DNA of 54,460 bases from Verrucomicrobiota bacterium (GTDB lineage Bacteria > Verrucomicrobiota > Verrucomicrobiia > Opitutales > Opitutaceae): assembly GCA_023426435.1 (NCBI GenBank), contig JAFAAS010000049.1, forward strand, positions 1 to 54,460, read 5' to 3'. Both the position numbers and the translations under genes were made by a program. Positions 34,239 through 43,223 of this stretch are shown one piece after another (the first letter of the stretch is position 1; the number at the start of each line of letters is the position of its first letter). Below the pieces are notes generated by a model. The model searched no databases and had not been told where the DNA came from. It saw only the letters and a list, made by a program, of their open reading frames with translations.

Positions 34239-35885
34239 ATGAGGGCGTGGTGGCGCGCGGCGATATGGGTCGTTGGATCAGCGATGCCGGCGTTGGCGAG
34301 CGAGCCGCAGCCGGGCTGGTGGCGCGATGCGGTGTTTTATGAGATCTTCGTGCGCTCGTTTGCGGATGCGTCGACGGGTCCGCTCGCGGGCGATGGGATC
34401 GGCGATTTTCAAGGGCTGATCGAGAAGCTCGATTATCTGAACGACGGGCGGGGCGCGGAGGGAAAATCGCTGGGCGTGACGGCGCTGTGGTTGATGCCGA
34501 TCCATCCCTCGCCGAGCTATCACGGTTACGATGTGAGCGACTACTTCGCGGTGCATCCGGAATTTGGAGACGTGGCGTTGTTCAGGAAATTCCTCGCGGA
34601 GGCGCACCGGCGCGGGATTCGCGTGATCATCGATTCGGTGCTGAATCATGCGTCGTCGCAGCACCCGCTGTTTTTGGAAGCGGTGGCGGAAGGCGCGGCG
34701 GCGAAGCAGGAGGATAAGCGGAAGATGTTTCGCTTTTCGGAGGTGCCGCTGGAGTTGTTTGGGCCGTGGGATCAACGCGCGTGGCATCCGGTGCCGGGCG
34801 GCGGAGGCGGATTTTATTACGGCGTGTTTTCGTCGGACATGCCGGACTGGAATTTCAACGATCCGCGCGTGACGGAGCATCATCGGCGCGCCGCGGAGTT
34901 CTGGTTGAAGGACATCGGCGTGGATGGATTTCGCCTGGATGCGGTGCGGTATTTTCACGAAGTCGGCGACGCGTTGCAGGACACGGACGAAACCCGCGCG
35001 TGGTTGAAGGAGTTCACGGAGTATTGTCACGAGGTGAAACCGGGCGCGTTCGTGATCGCGGAGAACACGGCGCGCATGGGCGAAGTGGCGAAAGGAATTC
35101 GCAGCGGCGCGGTGGACAGCTCGTTCGAGTTCGATCTCGCACGGGCGACGATCGAGGCGGTGCGGCTGCGGGAGCCGAGGATTTTATCGCGGGCGCTGGA
35201 GAGATTGGACGCGTTGTATGACGGCGATGCGCCGTGGGCGGCGTTGTTGACGAATCACGATCAGGAACGCGCGAAGACGCAGCTGGGTGGGAGCGAGTCG
35301 GCGACGCGGCTGGCGACGAAGGTGTTGTTCACGCTGCCGGGAACGGTGTTCCTGTATTACGGCGAGGAGCTCGGAATGCAGGCGACCAAGCCGGATCCGG
35401 AATTGCGCACGCCGATGCCCTGGACGAGCGAGCCGCCGAATGCGGGGTTTGCGAAACCGGATGTGCGCGCGTGGAAACCGCCGCAGCCGGAATTTCGCGA
35501 AGTCAATGTCGCGGCGCAGATCGATCGGCCCGACTCGATGTGGGCGCTGTATCAGAGTCTGGTGGCGCTGAATTTGGACTCGGCGGCATTGCGTCGGGGG
35601 AAACGTGTGGAGGTGCGCGCGAACGAGCCGGACATTTACGTGCAGATGCGCGAAGCGGAGGGCGAGGTGGTGTTGGTGATCGGGAACTTCGATACGGAGT
35701 CGCGCCGCGGAGTGGAGTTAAGCGCAGCGAAGAGCCCCGTGCGCGCTGACTGGCGAATGAAGGAGGACATCGAAGGAGCGAAGGTGTCGACGCCGGAGTG
35801 GACGACGCGGGGCGGTTTCGAAGGATGGGTGCCGATCGCGGAGCTTGCGCCGGAGTCGCTGTATGTCGTGCGCTGGCGGAAGTGA
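34239..35885 (+). CDS. Secreted alpha-amylase family glycoside hydrolase (GH13)
   Basis: A 548-residue enzyme with a signal peptide (MRAWWRAAIWVVGSAMPALA, cleavage before SEPQPGWW), so it acts outside the cytoplasm. All four GH13 regions are visible: IIDSVLNH, the nucleophile Asp234 in GFRLDAVRY, the acid/base Glu275 in VIAENT, and the stabiliser Asp341 in LTNHDQE. The (beta/alpha)8 barrel is followed by a small beta domain ending VVRWRK. The family includes amylases, alpha-glucosidases and oligo-1,6-glucosidases; sequence alone does not choose. ATG 34239 is preferred to 34119 because it starts the signal peptide and has GGAG upstream. It is divergent from the TonB receptor, consistent with extracellular starch breakdown. 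Confidence 0.92.
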   Translation: MRAWWRAAIWVVGSAMPALASEPQPGWWRDAVFYEIFVRSFADASTGPLAGDGIGDFQGLIEKLDYLNDGRGAEGKSLGVTALWLMPIHPSPSYHGYDVSDYFAVHPEFGDVALFRKFLAEAHRRGIRVIIDSVLNHASSQHPLFLEAVAEGAAAKQEDKRKMFRFSEVPLELFGPWDQRAWHPVPGGGGGFYYGVFSSDMPDWNFNDPRVTEHHRRAAEFWLKDIGVDGFRLDAVRYFHEVGDALQDTDETRAWLKEFTEYCHEVKPGAFVIAENTARMGEVAKGIRSGAVDSSFEFDLARATIEAVRLREPRILSRALERLDALYDGDAPWAALLTNHDQERAKTQLGGSESATRLATKVLFTLPGTVFLYYGEELGMQATKPDPELRTPMPWTSEPPNAGFAKPDVRAWKPPQPEFREVNVAAQIDRPDSMWALYQSLVALNLDSAALRRGKRVEVRANEPDIYVQMREAEGEVVLVIGNFDTESRRGVELSAAKSPVRADWRMKEDIEGAKVSTPEWTTRGGFEGWVPIAELAPESLYVVRWRK

Positions 35886-35968
35886 GGTGGAGCCTGACGT
35901 CCTCGTCAGGCTTGAGCGTGGGTGATCGCAGCGTCTCAAGCGGCGGGGTCGGGAGACCCCGCCCTACA
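35886..35968. repeat. Two REP-like hairpins (classes B and C)
   Basis: 35886-35915 reads GGTGGAGCCTGACG, tcct, CGTCAGGCTTGAG directly after the amylase TGA stop. 35942-35963 is GGCGGGGTC, ggga, GACCCCGCC, followed by CTACA, so GTAGGGCGGGG on the other strand. Both have the GTRG-head plus stem layout. Confidence 0.75.
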
Positions 35969-36122
35969 TTGCCGATGGTGGATTTTCCGCGTGAGACCGT
36001 GGTGGAGTCGCGCCGTGTTGGTTTTGCACGTGGTGCCGGTGCGTATTCGGTGATCCGTTACGGGCCGCGAAATGGCACTTTTTCGGGATGTGGCGGACAA
36101 TGGGGCTTGGCCCCGAGCTGTC

Positions 36123-38453
36123 ATGCTGCGTTCACGACCGGTGAGATTTCTGATCACGCGCATTGCGCGAGCCTACGGGTTTCTCGACCCGGTGGCGCTG
36201 ATGGCGAATTTGCGGGGCTTTGCGAAACCGTCGGAAGTGGCGGAGCCGATCGAGCTCTTGCGCGCGGGGATGTTGTTTCATGCGCGCGGGCTGGTGAACA
36301 CGAAGGCGATTCAGAACAATCTCGACTGGGTGTGGCCTTATTGGGTCGAGCGGCAGTTCAATCCCGGCGATCCGTCGTTCATTCCACGGGCGTTTTCGTT
36401 CAGTCACATCAATCTTACGCATCGCAACTGGACGGCGGTCGGATTGCCGGATGTGGCGTTTTATCCGATCGTGGATCCGCGCGGGCTGGTGACCTCGCTC
36501 TTCGACGGATGGTCGCTCGATTTCTGGTTCGTGCCGGAGAATGGCGAAGCGGTGATGTTGCCGTCGAAGTTGAGCGACGCGGATGTGCGGCAGGAGTTGA
36601 GCCTGACGGACAATCTACGTGTGCGGACGGTGGCGACGTTTGGAAACTCGAGCGGCGGCGGCGCCGACGGAGCGGCGCACGCCAAGGGAGTGACGTTGGA
36701 GTCGGTGGTGGAGATGGGTTTCAAGCAGGGCGAGCCGCAGTGTCGTGTGCGCGTGCAGGTGCACGGTGGAAAACGCGGCGCGGTGGCGGTGGCGGTGCGC
36801 CCTTACAACCCGGAAGGCGTGAGCTTCATCAAATCGATCGAGACGTTGACGCAACGCAGCGGATTTCTCGTGAACGGACGCAATGAAGTGATCTTCGATC
36901 GCGCGCCGGCGAAGCAGTTGTTGTCGAACTACGCGCATGGCGACGTGCTGCTCAGATTGCGCGAACCGCTGGCGGAGAAGGAAGTGAGTTGTCCGGTGAG
37001 CATGGCGACGGCGGTGGCGTTGTTTCCCACGTCGGGCGAGGACAACAACACCTGCGAGATTCGCGTGCCGATCTACGACGAGTTGGATGCGCGGCATCGT
37101 CCGAGTTTCAAAGGCACGCAAAGTTGGAGCGAGGCGATGAGCGGGCTGGCGCGGCTGCACGTGAGCGATGCGGCGGTGCAGCGATTGTATGATCTGGCGC
37201 TGGCGAACACGGTGCTGCATGCGCCGCGCGAAGTGTATCCGGGACCTTATACGTATAAGCGATTTTGGTTCCGCGACGCGGTGTTCGTGTTGAACGCGCT
37301 GCTGACGCTCGGCGGCGTGGAACGGACGCGGCGGGCGTTGAAGGAATTCGCCCCGCGGCAGCGGATGGACGGCTATTTTCTGTCGCAGGAAGGCGAGTGG
37401 GACAGCAATGGCGAGGCGTTGTGGTTTTATCACCGGTTCGCGTCGTTGACGGGCGAGACGCTGCCGCGCGAGTGGCTGGACGCGGTGGCGAAAGGTGCGC
37501 GGTGGATCACGAAGAAGCGTTTGCCGAAGGATGGAAAACCCGAGGGCGGCTTGTTGCCCGCGGGTTTTAGCGCGGAGCATCTGGGGCCGAACGATTTCTA
37601 TTATTGGGACGATTTCTGGGCAGTCGGCGGATTGCGCGGCGCGGCGGAGTTGTTGCGGCCGGTGGATCCGAAACTGGCGGACGCGTGCGCGGCGGAAGCG
37701 ATCGAATTTTTGGATACGATCGTGAAATCGTTTCCGGCGGGGCCGCATCGGCGTTTTCCGAAAGCGATTCCGGCGTCGCCGCATCGACGGATGGATTCGG
37801 GCGCGGTGGGATCGCTGGTGGCGGATTATCCCTTGCAGTTGTTTGCCGCGGGCGATGAGGCGCTGGTGAAGACGGCGGATTATCTGCAGGGGCATTGCCT
37901 GCATGGCGGCGGATTTTTCCAGAACATGATCCATTCCGGGATCAATGCGTATCTGACGCTGCATCTCGCGCAGGTGAGATTGCGGGCGGGCGATGCGGCG
38001 TCGGCGTGGGAGTTGATGGAGGCGGTCGTGCGGTTGGCGTCGCCGACGGGGCAGTGGCCGGAGGCGATTCATCCGCTGACGCTCGGCGGCTGCATGGGCG
38101 ACGGGCAGCATATTTGGGCGGCGGCGGAGTGGTTGATGTTTGTGCGGAATTTATTTGTGCGGGAGGAGATGGGCGATGGCGGGAGATTGGTGATTGGGGC
38201 GGGCGTGAAGTCGGAGTGGTTGCGCGCGGGAGAGACGAGTTTCGGGCCGACGCTGACGTCGTGGGGTGCGGTGACGGTGCGATTTGCGCGCGCGGGAGAA
38301 GCAAGTGTGCGCGTGAAGATTGAAGGCGAATGGCGCGGGGCGGCACCGCGGCGGGAAATTCGGGTGCCGGGATGCGACGCGCTGGAGTTGGCGGCGGGGG
38401 ATGGGCGGAGCGAGGTCGTGGTGCGGGGGAACCTGACGGAGTCGTCGGGTTGA
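36123..38453 (+). CDS. Six-hairpin-glycosidase-like protein
   Basis: A protein of about 776 residues. The first half is beta-rich with no recognised motif. From about residue 350 the pattern looks like an (alpha/alpha)6 barrel: YTYKRFWFRDAVFVLNALL resembles the FWGRD segment of amylo-alpha-1,6-glucosidases and GH15 enzymes, and GEWDSNGEALWFYHRF, RMDSGAVGSLVADYPLQLF and GQWPEAIHPLTLGG fit barrel helices with acidic loop residues. No signal peptide is seen. A debranching or related glucan role fits its place after the amylase, but this is inference. ATG 36123 is chosen; an in-frame ATG at 36072 would add 17 residues from a GC-rich repeat-like stretch. Confidence 0.75.
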   Translation: MLRSRPVRFLITRIARAYGFLDPVALMANLRGFAKPSEVAEPIELLRAGMLFHARGLVNTKAIQNNLDWVWPYWVERQFNPGDPSFIPRAFSFSHINLTHRNWTAVGLPDVAFYPIVDPRGLVTSLFDGWSLDFWFVPENGEAVMLPSKLSDADVRQELSLTDNLRVRTVATFGNSSGGGADGAAHAKGVTLESVVEMGFKQGEPQCRVRVQVHGGKRGAVAVAVRPYNPEGVSFIKSIETLTQRSGFLVNGRNEVIFDRAPAKQLLSNYAHGDVLLRLREPLAEKEVSCPVSMATAVALFPTSGEDNNTCEIRVPIYDELDARHRPSFKGTQSWSEAMSGLARLHVSDAAVQRLYDLALANTVLHAPREVYPGPYTYKRFWFRDAVFVLNALLTLGGVERTRRALKEFAPRQRMDGYFLSQEGEWDSNGEALWFYHRFASLTGETLPREWLDAVAKGARWITKKRLPKDGKPEGGLLPAGFSAEHLGPNDFYYWDDFWAVGGLRGAAELLRPVDPKLADACAAEAIEFLDTIVKSFPAGPHRRFPKAIPASPHRRMDSGAVGSLVADYPLQLFAAGDEALVKTADYLQGHCLHGGGFFQNMIHSGINAYLTLHLAQVRLRAGDAASAWELMEAVVRLASPTGQWPEAIHPLTLGGCMGDGQHIWAAAEWLMFVRNLFVREEMGDGGRLVIGAGVKSEWLRAGETSFGPTLTSWGAVTVRFARAGEASVRVKIEGEWRGAAPRREIRVPGCDALELAAGDGRSEVVVRGNLTESSG

Positions 38454-38470
38454 ACGCGGTGCGCTCGAAC

Positions 38471-38497
38471 GGCCCGACGGGGGCGTCGGGCTCCACC
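38471..38497. repeat. REP-like hairpin, class B
   Basis: ggCCCGACG, ggggg, CGTCGGG, ctccacc; the reverse strand has the GGTGGAG head. It lies in the 114-bp gap between the glycosidase-like gene and the GT4 gene. Confidence 0.75.
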
Positions 38498-38567
38498 TTG
38501 CGCGTGAACTGTTACGGGGTTCGAAGGTCTTTGGAGGCTCTCGCGCCGAGTGCGCGCGAGGCGACGC

Positions 38568-39842
38568 ATGAACATTTGCATGATGACCAACACCTACCTG
38601 CCGCACGTCGGCGGGGTGGCTCGCTCCGTGAGCACGTTTGCGGAAGAGTTCCGCAAGCGCCGGCATCGTGTGCTCGTCGTGGCGCCGGAGTTCGAAGGGA
38701 AACCGTTGTCTCCCCGGCAGGCGGCGATCGTGGAAAGGGTTCCGGCGATCCAGAAATTCAACGGAAGCGATTTTTCGGTGAAGCTGCCGATCGTGGCGGT
38801 GCCGCCGCGGTTGGACGAGTTTCGGGCGGACATCATTCATGCGCATCATCCGTTTTTGTTGGGCGACACGGCGCTGCGGATGGCGGCGACGAAGAATGCG
38901 CCGGTGGTCTTCACGCATCACACGCGCTACGAAGATTACACGCACTACGTGCCCTTTGACTCGCCGGCGTTGAAGGACGTGGCGATCAATCTTTCGACGC
39001 ATTTCGCGAACCTCTGCGACGGCGTGATCGCGCCGAGCGAGAGCATCGCGAAGTTGATCAAACGACGCGGGGTCGAAGTGCCGATTCGGGTCGTGCCGAC
39101 GGGGATCGACGTGGCGGCGTTTGCGGCGGGCAACGGGCAGAAATTTCGAGCGAAGCTCAAAGTGCCCGAGGATGCGTTTGTCGTCGGGCACGTCGGGCGG
39201 CTCGCACCGGAGAAGAACCTCGAGTATCTCGCGGAGGCGGTGGCGTTGTTTCTCAAGCGAGCCCCGGAGGCTCGTTTCGTGGTCGTGGGCGGCGGGCCGT
39301 CGGAGGAGAAGTTGCGCGAAGTCGCGGAGAAAAATGGGGTCGCGGATCGGCTGGTGATGGCGGGGAAGCACACCGGGAAGGCGCTGGCGGATGCCTATAA
39401 CGCGATGGATGTGTTCGTGTTTGCGTCGTTCACGGAGACGCAAGGCATGGTGTTGTCGGAAGCGATGGCGGCGGGGTGCCCGGTGGTGGCGTTGAATGCG
39501 TCGGGCGTGCGCGAAGTGCTGCGCGACGGAGTGAACGGTTTCATGCTGGCGAAGAACGCGAGCGCGGGACGGTTCGCGAGTGCGCTGGAGCGGCTGCATC
39601 GCGATCCCGCGCAGCGGAAGGAATTTTCGGCGGCGGCGCGGGAGACGGCGGAGTTGTTTTCGAAGGAGCGGTGCGCGGAGCTGGCGTTGAAGTTTTATGA
39701 AGACGTGCGGCAGATGACGCGACGCGAACGCATGATGGTCGAGCGCAGTCCGTGGGGAACGCTGCTCGAGCGGATTCAGGTCGAGTGGAATTTGCTGGCG
39801 GAGAAAGCGCAGGCGGTGGCGGAGGCCGTCGGCGGCCGGTAG
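38568..39842 (+). CDS. Glycosyltransferase family 4 (diacylglycerol glucosyltransferase-like)
   Basis: A 424-residue GT-B enzyme. MNICMMTNTYLPHVGGVARSV gives the acceptor loop, IIHAHHPFLLGDTALRMA and VFTHHTRYEDYTHYVP are typical of membrane-lipid glucosyltransferases, VGHVGRLAPEKNLEYLAEA binds the donor phosphates, and ASFTETQGMVLSEAMAAGCP holds the E-x7-E motif. These segments recall 1,2-diacylglycerol 3-glucosyltransferases, so glycolipid synthesis is the best guess, although polysaccharide transfer cannot be excluded. ATG 38568 has GAGG eight bases upstream and is preferred to GTG 38550. Downstream genes (phosphodiesterase/EEP fusion, VTT protein) also suggest membrane-lipid work. Confidence 0.9.
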   Translation: MNICMMTNTYLPHVGGVARSVSTFAEEFRKRRHRVLVVAPEFEGKPLSPRQAAIVERVPAIQKFNGSDFSVKLPIVAVPPRLDEFRADIIHAHHPFLLGDTALRMAATKNAPVVFTHHTRYEDYTHYVPFDSPALKDVAINLSTHFANLCDGVIAPSESIAKLIKRRGVEVPIRVVPTGIDVAAFAAGNGQKFRAKLKVPEDAFVVGHVGRLAPEKNLEYLAEAVALFLKRAPEARFVVVGGGPSEEKLREVAEKNGVADRLVMAGKHTGKALADAYNAMDVFVFASFTETQGMVLSEAMAAGCPVVALNASGVREVLRDGVNGFMLAKNASAGRFASALERLHRDPAQRKEFSAAARETAELFSKERCAELALKFYEDVRQMTRRERMMVERSPWGTLLERIQVEWNLLAEKAQAVAEAVGGR

Positions 39843-39853
39843 GCCGACGAGGG

Positions 39854-39987
39854 AAGATCCAAGGACCAAGATCCAAGATCCAAAGAAACATCGGTATCCA
39901 ATGTTCAAACACGGAGAAACCTGCCGAAATGCGTTCGGAGCTTGGAGCTTGGCGGTTCTCTGGAGCTTGGATCTTGGAGCTTGGAGT
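39854..39987. repeat. Imperfect hairpin of gatccaag / cttggagc repeats
   Basis: Left arm words (gatccaagg, accaagatcc, aagatccaaag, 39854-39885) are near reverse complements of the right arm words (gagcttgg, agcttggatc, ttggagctt, 39937-39987). The frame upstream of the next gene through this repeat (ELGGSLELGSWSLEF) is repeat translation, not protein. Confidence 0.8.
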
Positions 39988-39995
39988 TTTTGATC

Positions 39996-42422
39996 ATGTT
40001 TGCGGGCGTTGAAGCATTGATCCATCGCGCGCGGATTCGGTTGAGCCGGAACGAGTGGGCGATTCGACACCTGGGGCTGGCACCGTCGCACGGGACGAGC
40101 GAGGAGCCGGGACTGTTGCTGATCCAGATCGATGGGTTGGCGCGGAGGCAGGTCGAGGCGGCGCTGGCGAAGGGGCGAATGCCGTTCGTGAAGCGGTTGA
40201 TTGCGCGCGAGGGTTATGAGATGCGGACGTTTTATCCGGGGCTGCCGTCGACGACGCCCGCGGTGCAGGCGGAGCTTTACTATGGGGTGAAATCGGCGGT
40301 GCCGGCGTTCAGCTTCTTCGATCGGGCGATGAAGAAAGTCGGACGGATGTGGGATCCGGATTGGGCGAAGGCGCGCGAGGCGAAGTGTGGCGAGACGGCG
40401 GAAGGATTGCTGAAAGGCGGGAGCTCGTGGTCGAACATTTACACGGGCGGCGCGGGGCAGGAGGAAAGTCATTTTTGCGCGGCGAGCATCGGGCTCGGCG
40501 ACATGTGGCGGAGCGGGAAGGTGAAGAATTTGTTTTTGTTCACGATCCTGCAGCTCCCCTCGGTGGTGCGGATTTTGTGGCGGTTGATGATCGAGCTCGG
40601 CGTCGCGGTGAGCGATGCGGTGCAGGCGATCGCGCGCGGACGGCTGCCGAAACCGGAGCTGATGTTGATGGTGTCGCGCGTGTTTGTCGGCGTGGGGTTG
40701 AGGGAGTTGTTGACCTTGAGCGGTCAGATCGAGGTGACGCGCGGGCTGCCGATCGTGCACATCAACTTCGTCGGCTATGACGAACACGCGCACGTGCGCG
40801 GGCCGGGATCGGCGCTCGCGCATTACGGATTGCGCGGCATCGACAATGCGATCCGCAAAATCGTGCGCGCGGCGCATCGCTCGAAGCGGCGCGATTATGC
40901 GGTGTGGATTTTCTCGGATCACGGGCAGGAAGTGACGCGGCCGTTTACGGACAAGGTGCCGGAAGGGATCGAGGCGGTGTTGCACGACGCGTTGGAGATT
41001 TCGAAGCAGCGGGACCGGGCGTGGCGGGCGCGTTCGCAGCGGCGGCCGGTGGAGGCGTCGACATGGTTGTCGCGCAACCAGCGTTATCAGGCGCGTGTGG
41101 CACGGATGCGCGCGGACGAGTCGATCACGCTGGAGGAAGGCAAGAGCGTGATCGTGGCGGCGATGGGTCCGGTGGGGCATGCGTATTTCGCGCAGGCGAT
41201 GACGGACGATCAGCGGATGGCGCTGGCGCGGCGGCTGGTGCAGCGCGGCGTGCCGGGCGTGCTTGTGCGGACGGAGCGTGGCGTGACGTGGTTGCATGCG
41301 GGCGGAGAGACGCGCGTGCCGGACGAAATGCCGGCGCTGCTGGAGGCGCATGAGCCGGAGTTGCGCGCGACGATCGCTGAGGACGTGGCGAATTTTTGCG
41401 CGATCCCGGATGCGGGAGATTTGATTCTGGTGGGATGGAGTCCGACGGAAGGCGCGTGGAGTTTTGCGGAAGGCGAACGCGGCGCGCATGGCGGATTCGG
41501 GCCGGACGAAACGCGCGGATTCCTCTTGTTGCCTCCTCGCACGGTGTTGCCGGCGGGATCGGAGAGCTTTGTGCGGCCCCAGGGATTACGGGCGGCGGCG
41601 CGGCATTATCTTGGGCGCGAATCGCTGGAGCCGCGCGTGCAAGTGACGCCGGGGGCGGGACGTCTGCGGTTGATGACTTACAATGTGCATGGCTGCGGCG
41701 GGATGGATGGACGGGTGTCGCCGCGACGCGTCGCACGAGTGATCGCGGCGCAATCGCCGGACATCGTGGCGTTGCAGGAAGTGGATTTGGGGCGGAGGCG
41801 TTCGCGGGCGGAAGATCAGGCGGCGCTGATTGGAAAGCAGATCGGGATGCACGCGGTGTTTTGTCCGACGATCACGCGCGGCGAGGAGCATTATGGGCAT
41901 GCGTTTTTCAGCCGCTGGCCGGTGGAGATCGTGCGACGCGCGCATTTGCCGCATGATCCGAAAGGCTGGTGGAAGGAGCCGCGGTCGGCGCTATGGGTGC
42001 GGGTGAACGTGAACGGCACGATCGTTCACGTGGTGACGACGCATCTCGGACTCGGGCCTTACGAGCGGTTTTTGCAGATGCAGGCGCTGCTCGGCCCGGA
42101 GTGGCTGGGGCGGTTGGGCCGCGATGAGCTCGTGTTGATGTGCGGGGATTTCAATCTCACGCCCGGCAGTCGGCCGTATGGGATGGCGGCGAAACGGTTT
42201 CGCGACGTGCAGGCGGCGCGTCAGGGGCATCGGCCGTTGAGCACGTTTAGTTCGATGCGGCCCTTCATGCGGCTGGATCACATTTTCCTGTCGGAAGGTT
42301 TTCGCGTGGAAAACGTGATCGTGCCGCGGAATGAACTTACGCGCGTCGCTTCCGACCACCTGCCGCTGGTCGCTGATCTTTTATTCGAGCCTGCAGGCGT
42401 CGAAACGCCCACGCGGTCGTGA
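39996..42422 (+). CDS. Alkaline-phosphatase-fold phosphodiesterase fused to EEP domain
   Basis: An 808-residue two-domain protein. About 30-530 is an alkaline-phosphatase-superfamily domain: IQIDGLA (metal Asp), GLPSTTPA (nucleophile Thr), FVGYDEHAH, IFSDHGQE and GERGAHGG supply the expected two-metal ligands, in the style of nucleotide pyrophosphatase/phosphodiesterases. From about 555 an endonuclease/exonuclease/phosphatase domain follows: MTYNVHGC, ALQEVDLG, VTTHLGLG, CGDFNLTPGS and ASDHLPLVADL. Both act on phosphodiesters, so a lipid or nucleotide phosphoester substrate is plausible. A short hydrophobic stretch (VKNLFLFTILQLPSVVRIL) may contact the membrane. ATG 39996 avoids the repeat-coded extension to 39942. 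The 3' end overlaps the converging VTT gene by 86 bp. Confidence 0.87.
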   Translation: MFAGVEALIHRARIRLSRNEWAIRHLGLAPSHGTSEEPGLLLIQIDGLARRQVEAALAKGRMPFVKRLIAREGYEMRTFYPGLPSTTPAVQAELYYGVKSAVPAFSFFDRAMKKVGRMWDPDWAKAREAKCGETAEGLLKGGSSWSNIYTGGAGQEESHFCAASIGLGDMWRSGKVKNLFLFTILQLPSVVRILWRLMIELGVAVSDAVQAIARGRLPKPELMLMVSRVFVGVGLRELLTLSGQIEVTRGLPIVHINFVGYDEHAHVRGPGSALAHYGLRGIDNAIRKIVRAAHRSKRRDYAVWIFSDHGQEVTRPFTDKVPEGIEAVLHDALEISKQRDRAWRARSQRRPVEASTWLSRNQRYQARVARMRADESITLEEGKSVIVAAMGPVGHAYFAQAMTDDQRMALARRLVQRGVPGVLVRTERGVTWLHAGGETRVPDEMPALLEAHEPELRATIAEDVANFCAIPDAGDLILVGWSPTEGAWSFAEGERGAHGGFGPDETRGFLLLPPRTVLPAGSESFVRPQGLRAAARHYLGRESLEPRVQVTPGAGRLRLMTYNVHGCGGMDGRVSPRRVARVIAAQSPDIVALQEVDLGRRRSRAEDQAALIGKQIGMHAVFCPTITRGEEHYGHAFFSRWPVEIVRRAHLPHDPKGWWKEPRSALWVRVNVNGTIVHVVTTHLGLGPYERFLQMQALLGPEWLGRLGRDELVLMCGDFNLTPGSRPYGMAAKRFRDVQAARQGHRPLSTFSSMRPFMRLDHIFLSEGFRVENVIVPRNELTRVASDHLPLVADLLFEPAGVETPTRS

Positions 42423-43014
42423 TCGTGATTGCGATCGCATAGGCGACGAAGATGGCGATGCGGGCGGGCGTGAGGTCGTCGCTCATCTCGCCGAAAAGGA
42501 TGCCAATGATGGATTTGATGACGTGGATGATGCCGCCCCAGAGCAGGTAGGTGCCGAGCGGAACGCCGACGAGAGGGAGGACGTAGTTTTGCGCGAAATA
42601 CGGCACGGCGGGGAGCAGCATCGTGAATTGCGTGAGCGGGACGTGCGCGGCTTTGGGGAGTTTCTTGCGCCAGCGCTCCATGTGGCGGGCGAAGAAGGAC
42701 GGAGCGAGTTTTACGAGCGCGTAGCTGGCGAGGAGCTGGAGGATGACGGAGGCGGCGACCAGTGCGAGGCCGAGGCCGAGGCCGAAGCGGACGCCGGCGA
42801 CGGCGTGGCAGATGCTGACGGGGAAGCCGAAGAGCGGAAGAACGGTGATGAGGACGAAGACGAGGAAGCCGTTGATTTCCTGGGCGCGGGCGTGGAGCGC
42901 CTCGACGTCGATCTGGCGGTAAACGAGTGCGAGCGCGACACAGGCCAGGACGATGGCGATGAACGTGACGATCTTCCGGCGATCGATCTCGTAGCCCGCG
43001 ATGGTGAGTTCCAT
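42337..43014 (-). CDS. TVP38/TMEM64 (VTT/DedA-like) membrane protein
   Basis: A 225-residue integral membrane protein with about five to six hydrophobic segments, the first at about 14-31 (KIVTFIAIVLACVALALVY). FLVFVLITVLPLFGFPVSICHAVAG and RFGLGLGLALVAASVILQLLASYAL carry the re-entrant F-G-x-P pattern of VTT-domain proteins, a family linked to lipid scrambling and membrane homeostasis. The C-terminus is Arg/Lys-rich and cytosolic by the positive-inside rule. It converges on the EEP fusion gene and shares 86 bp with it. EEP and VTT genes are often neighbours in bacteria, supporting a joint lipid-related role. Confidence 0.88.
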   Translation of the reverse strand: MELTIAGYEIDRRKIVTFIAIVLACVALALVYRQIDVEALHARAQEINGFLVFVLITVLPLFGFPVSICHAVAGVRFGLGLGLALVAASVILQLLASYALVKLAPSFFARHMERWRKKLPKAAHVPLTQFTMLLPAVPYFAQNYVLPLVGVPLGTYLLWGGIIHVIKSIIGILFGEMSDDLTPARIAIFVAYAIAITITTAWAFRRLQARIKDQRPAAGGRKRRA

Positions 43015-43084
43015 TTTCTCCAGACCGCGGGGCGGAAGGGAGGTTCGGGCGGGAGGAATCGATGAGCGCGCGAACCGCTGCCTA

Positions 43085-43183
43085 GTTCTTGCTCGTGATC
43101 GTTATCGCGATCGTGCTCCAAAGCAGGAACGGCGGAGGAAGGCCGCGGCGGTCGAGCACGATTACGATCACGAGCAAGAGCAC
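43085..43183. repeat. Gene-less hairpin of gagcacgatta-type repeats
   Basis: The left arm (43085-43118: cttgctcgtgatcgt, then atcgtgctc) pairs with the right arm (43154-43183: gagcacgat, then acgatcacgagcaag) around a 35-nt loop. The same words bracket the four-helix-bundle gene at 44506-44990, so this looks like a short non-coding version of that element. Confidence 0.8.
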
Positions 43184-43223
43184 GAAACGCGCGCGAGTGG
43201 AGGTGCGCCCTCCCCTGCCGGGA

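Noticed and set aside
38151..41489. Open minus-strand frame of 1112 codons
   Set aside because: It is antisense to GT4 and the phosphodiesterase/EEP gene; the Arg/His/Pro-rich product has no recognisable domain.
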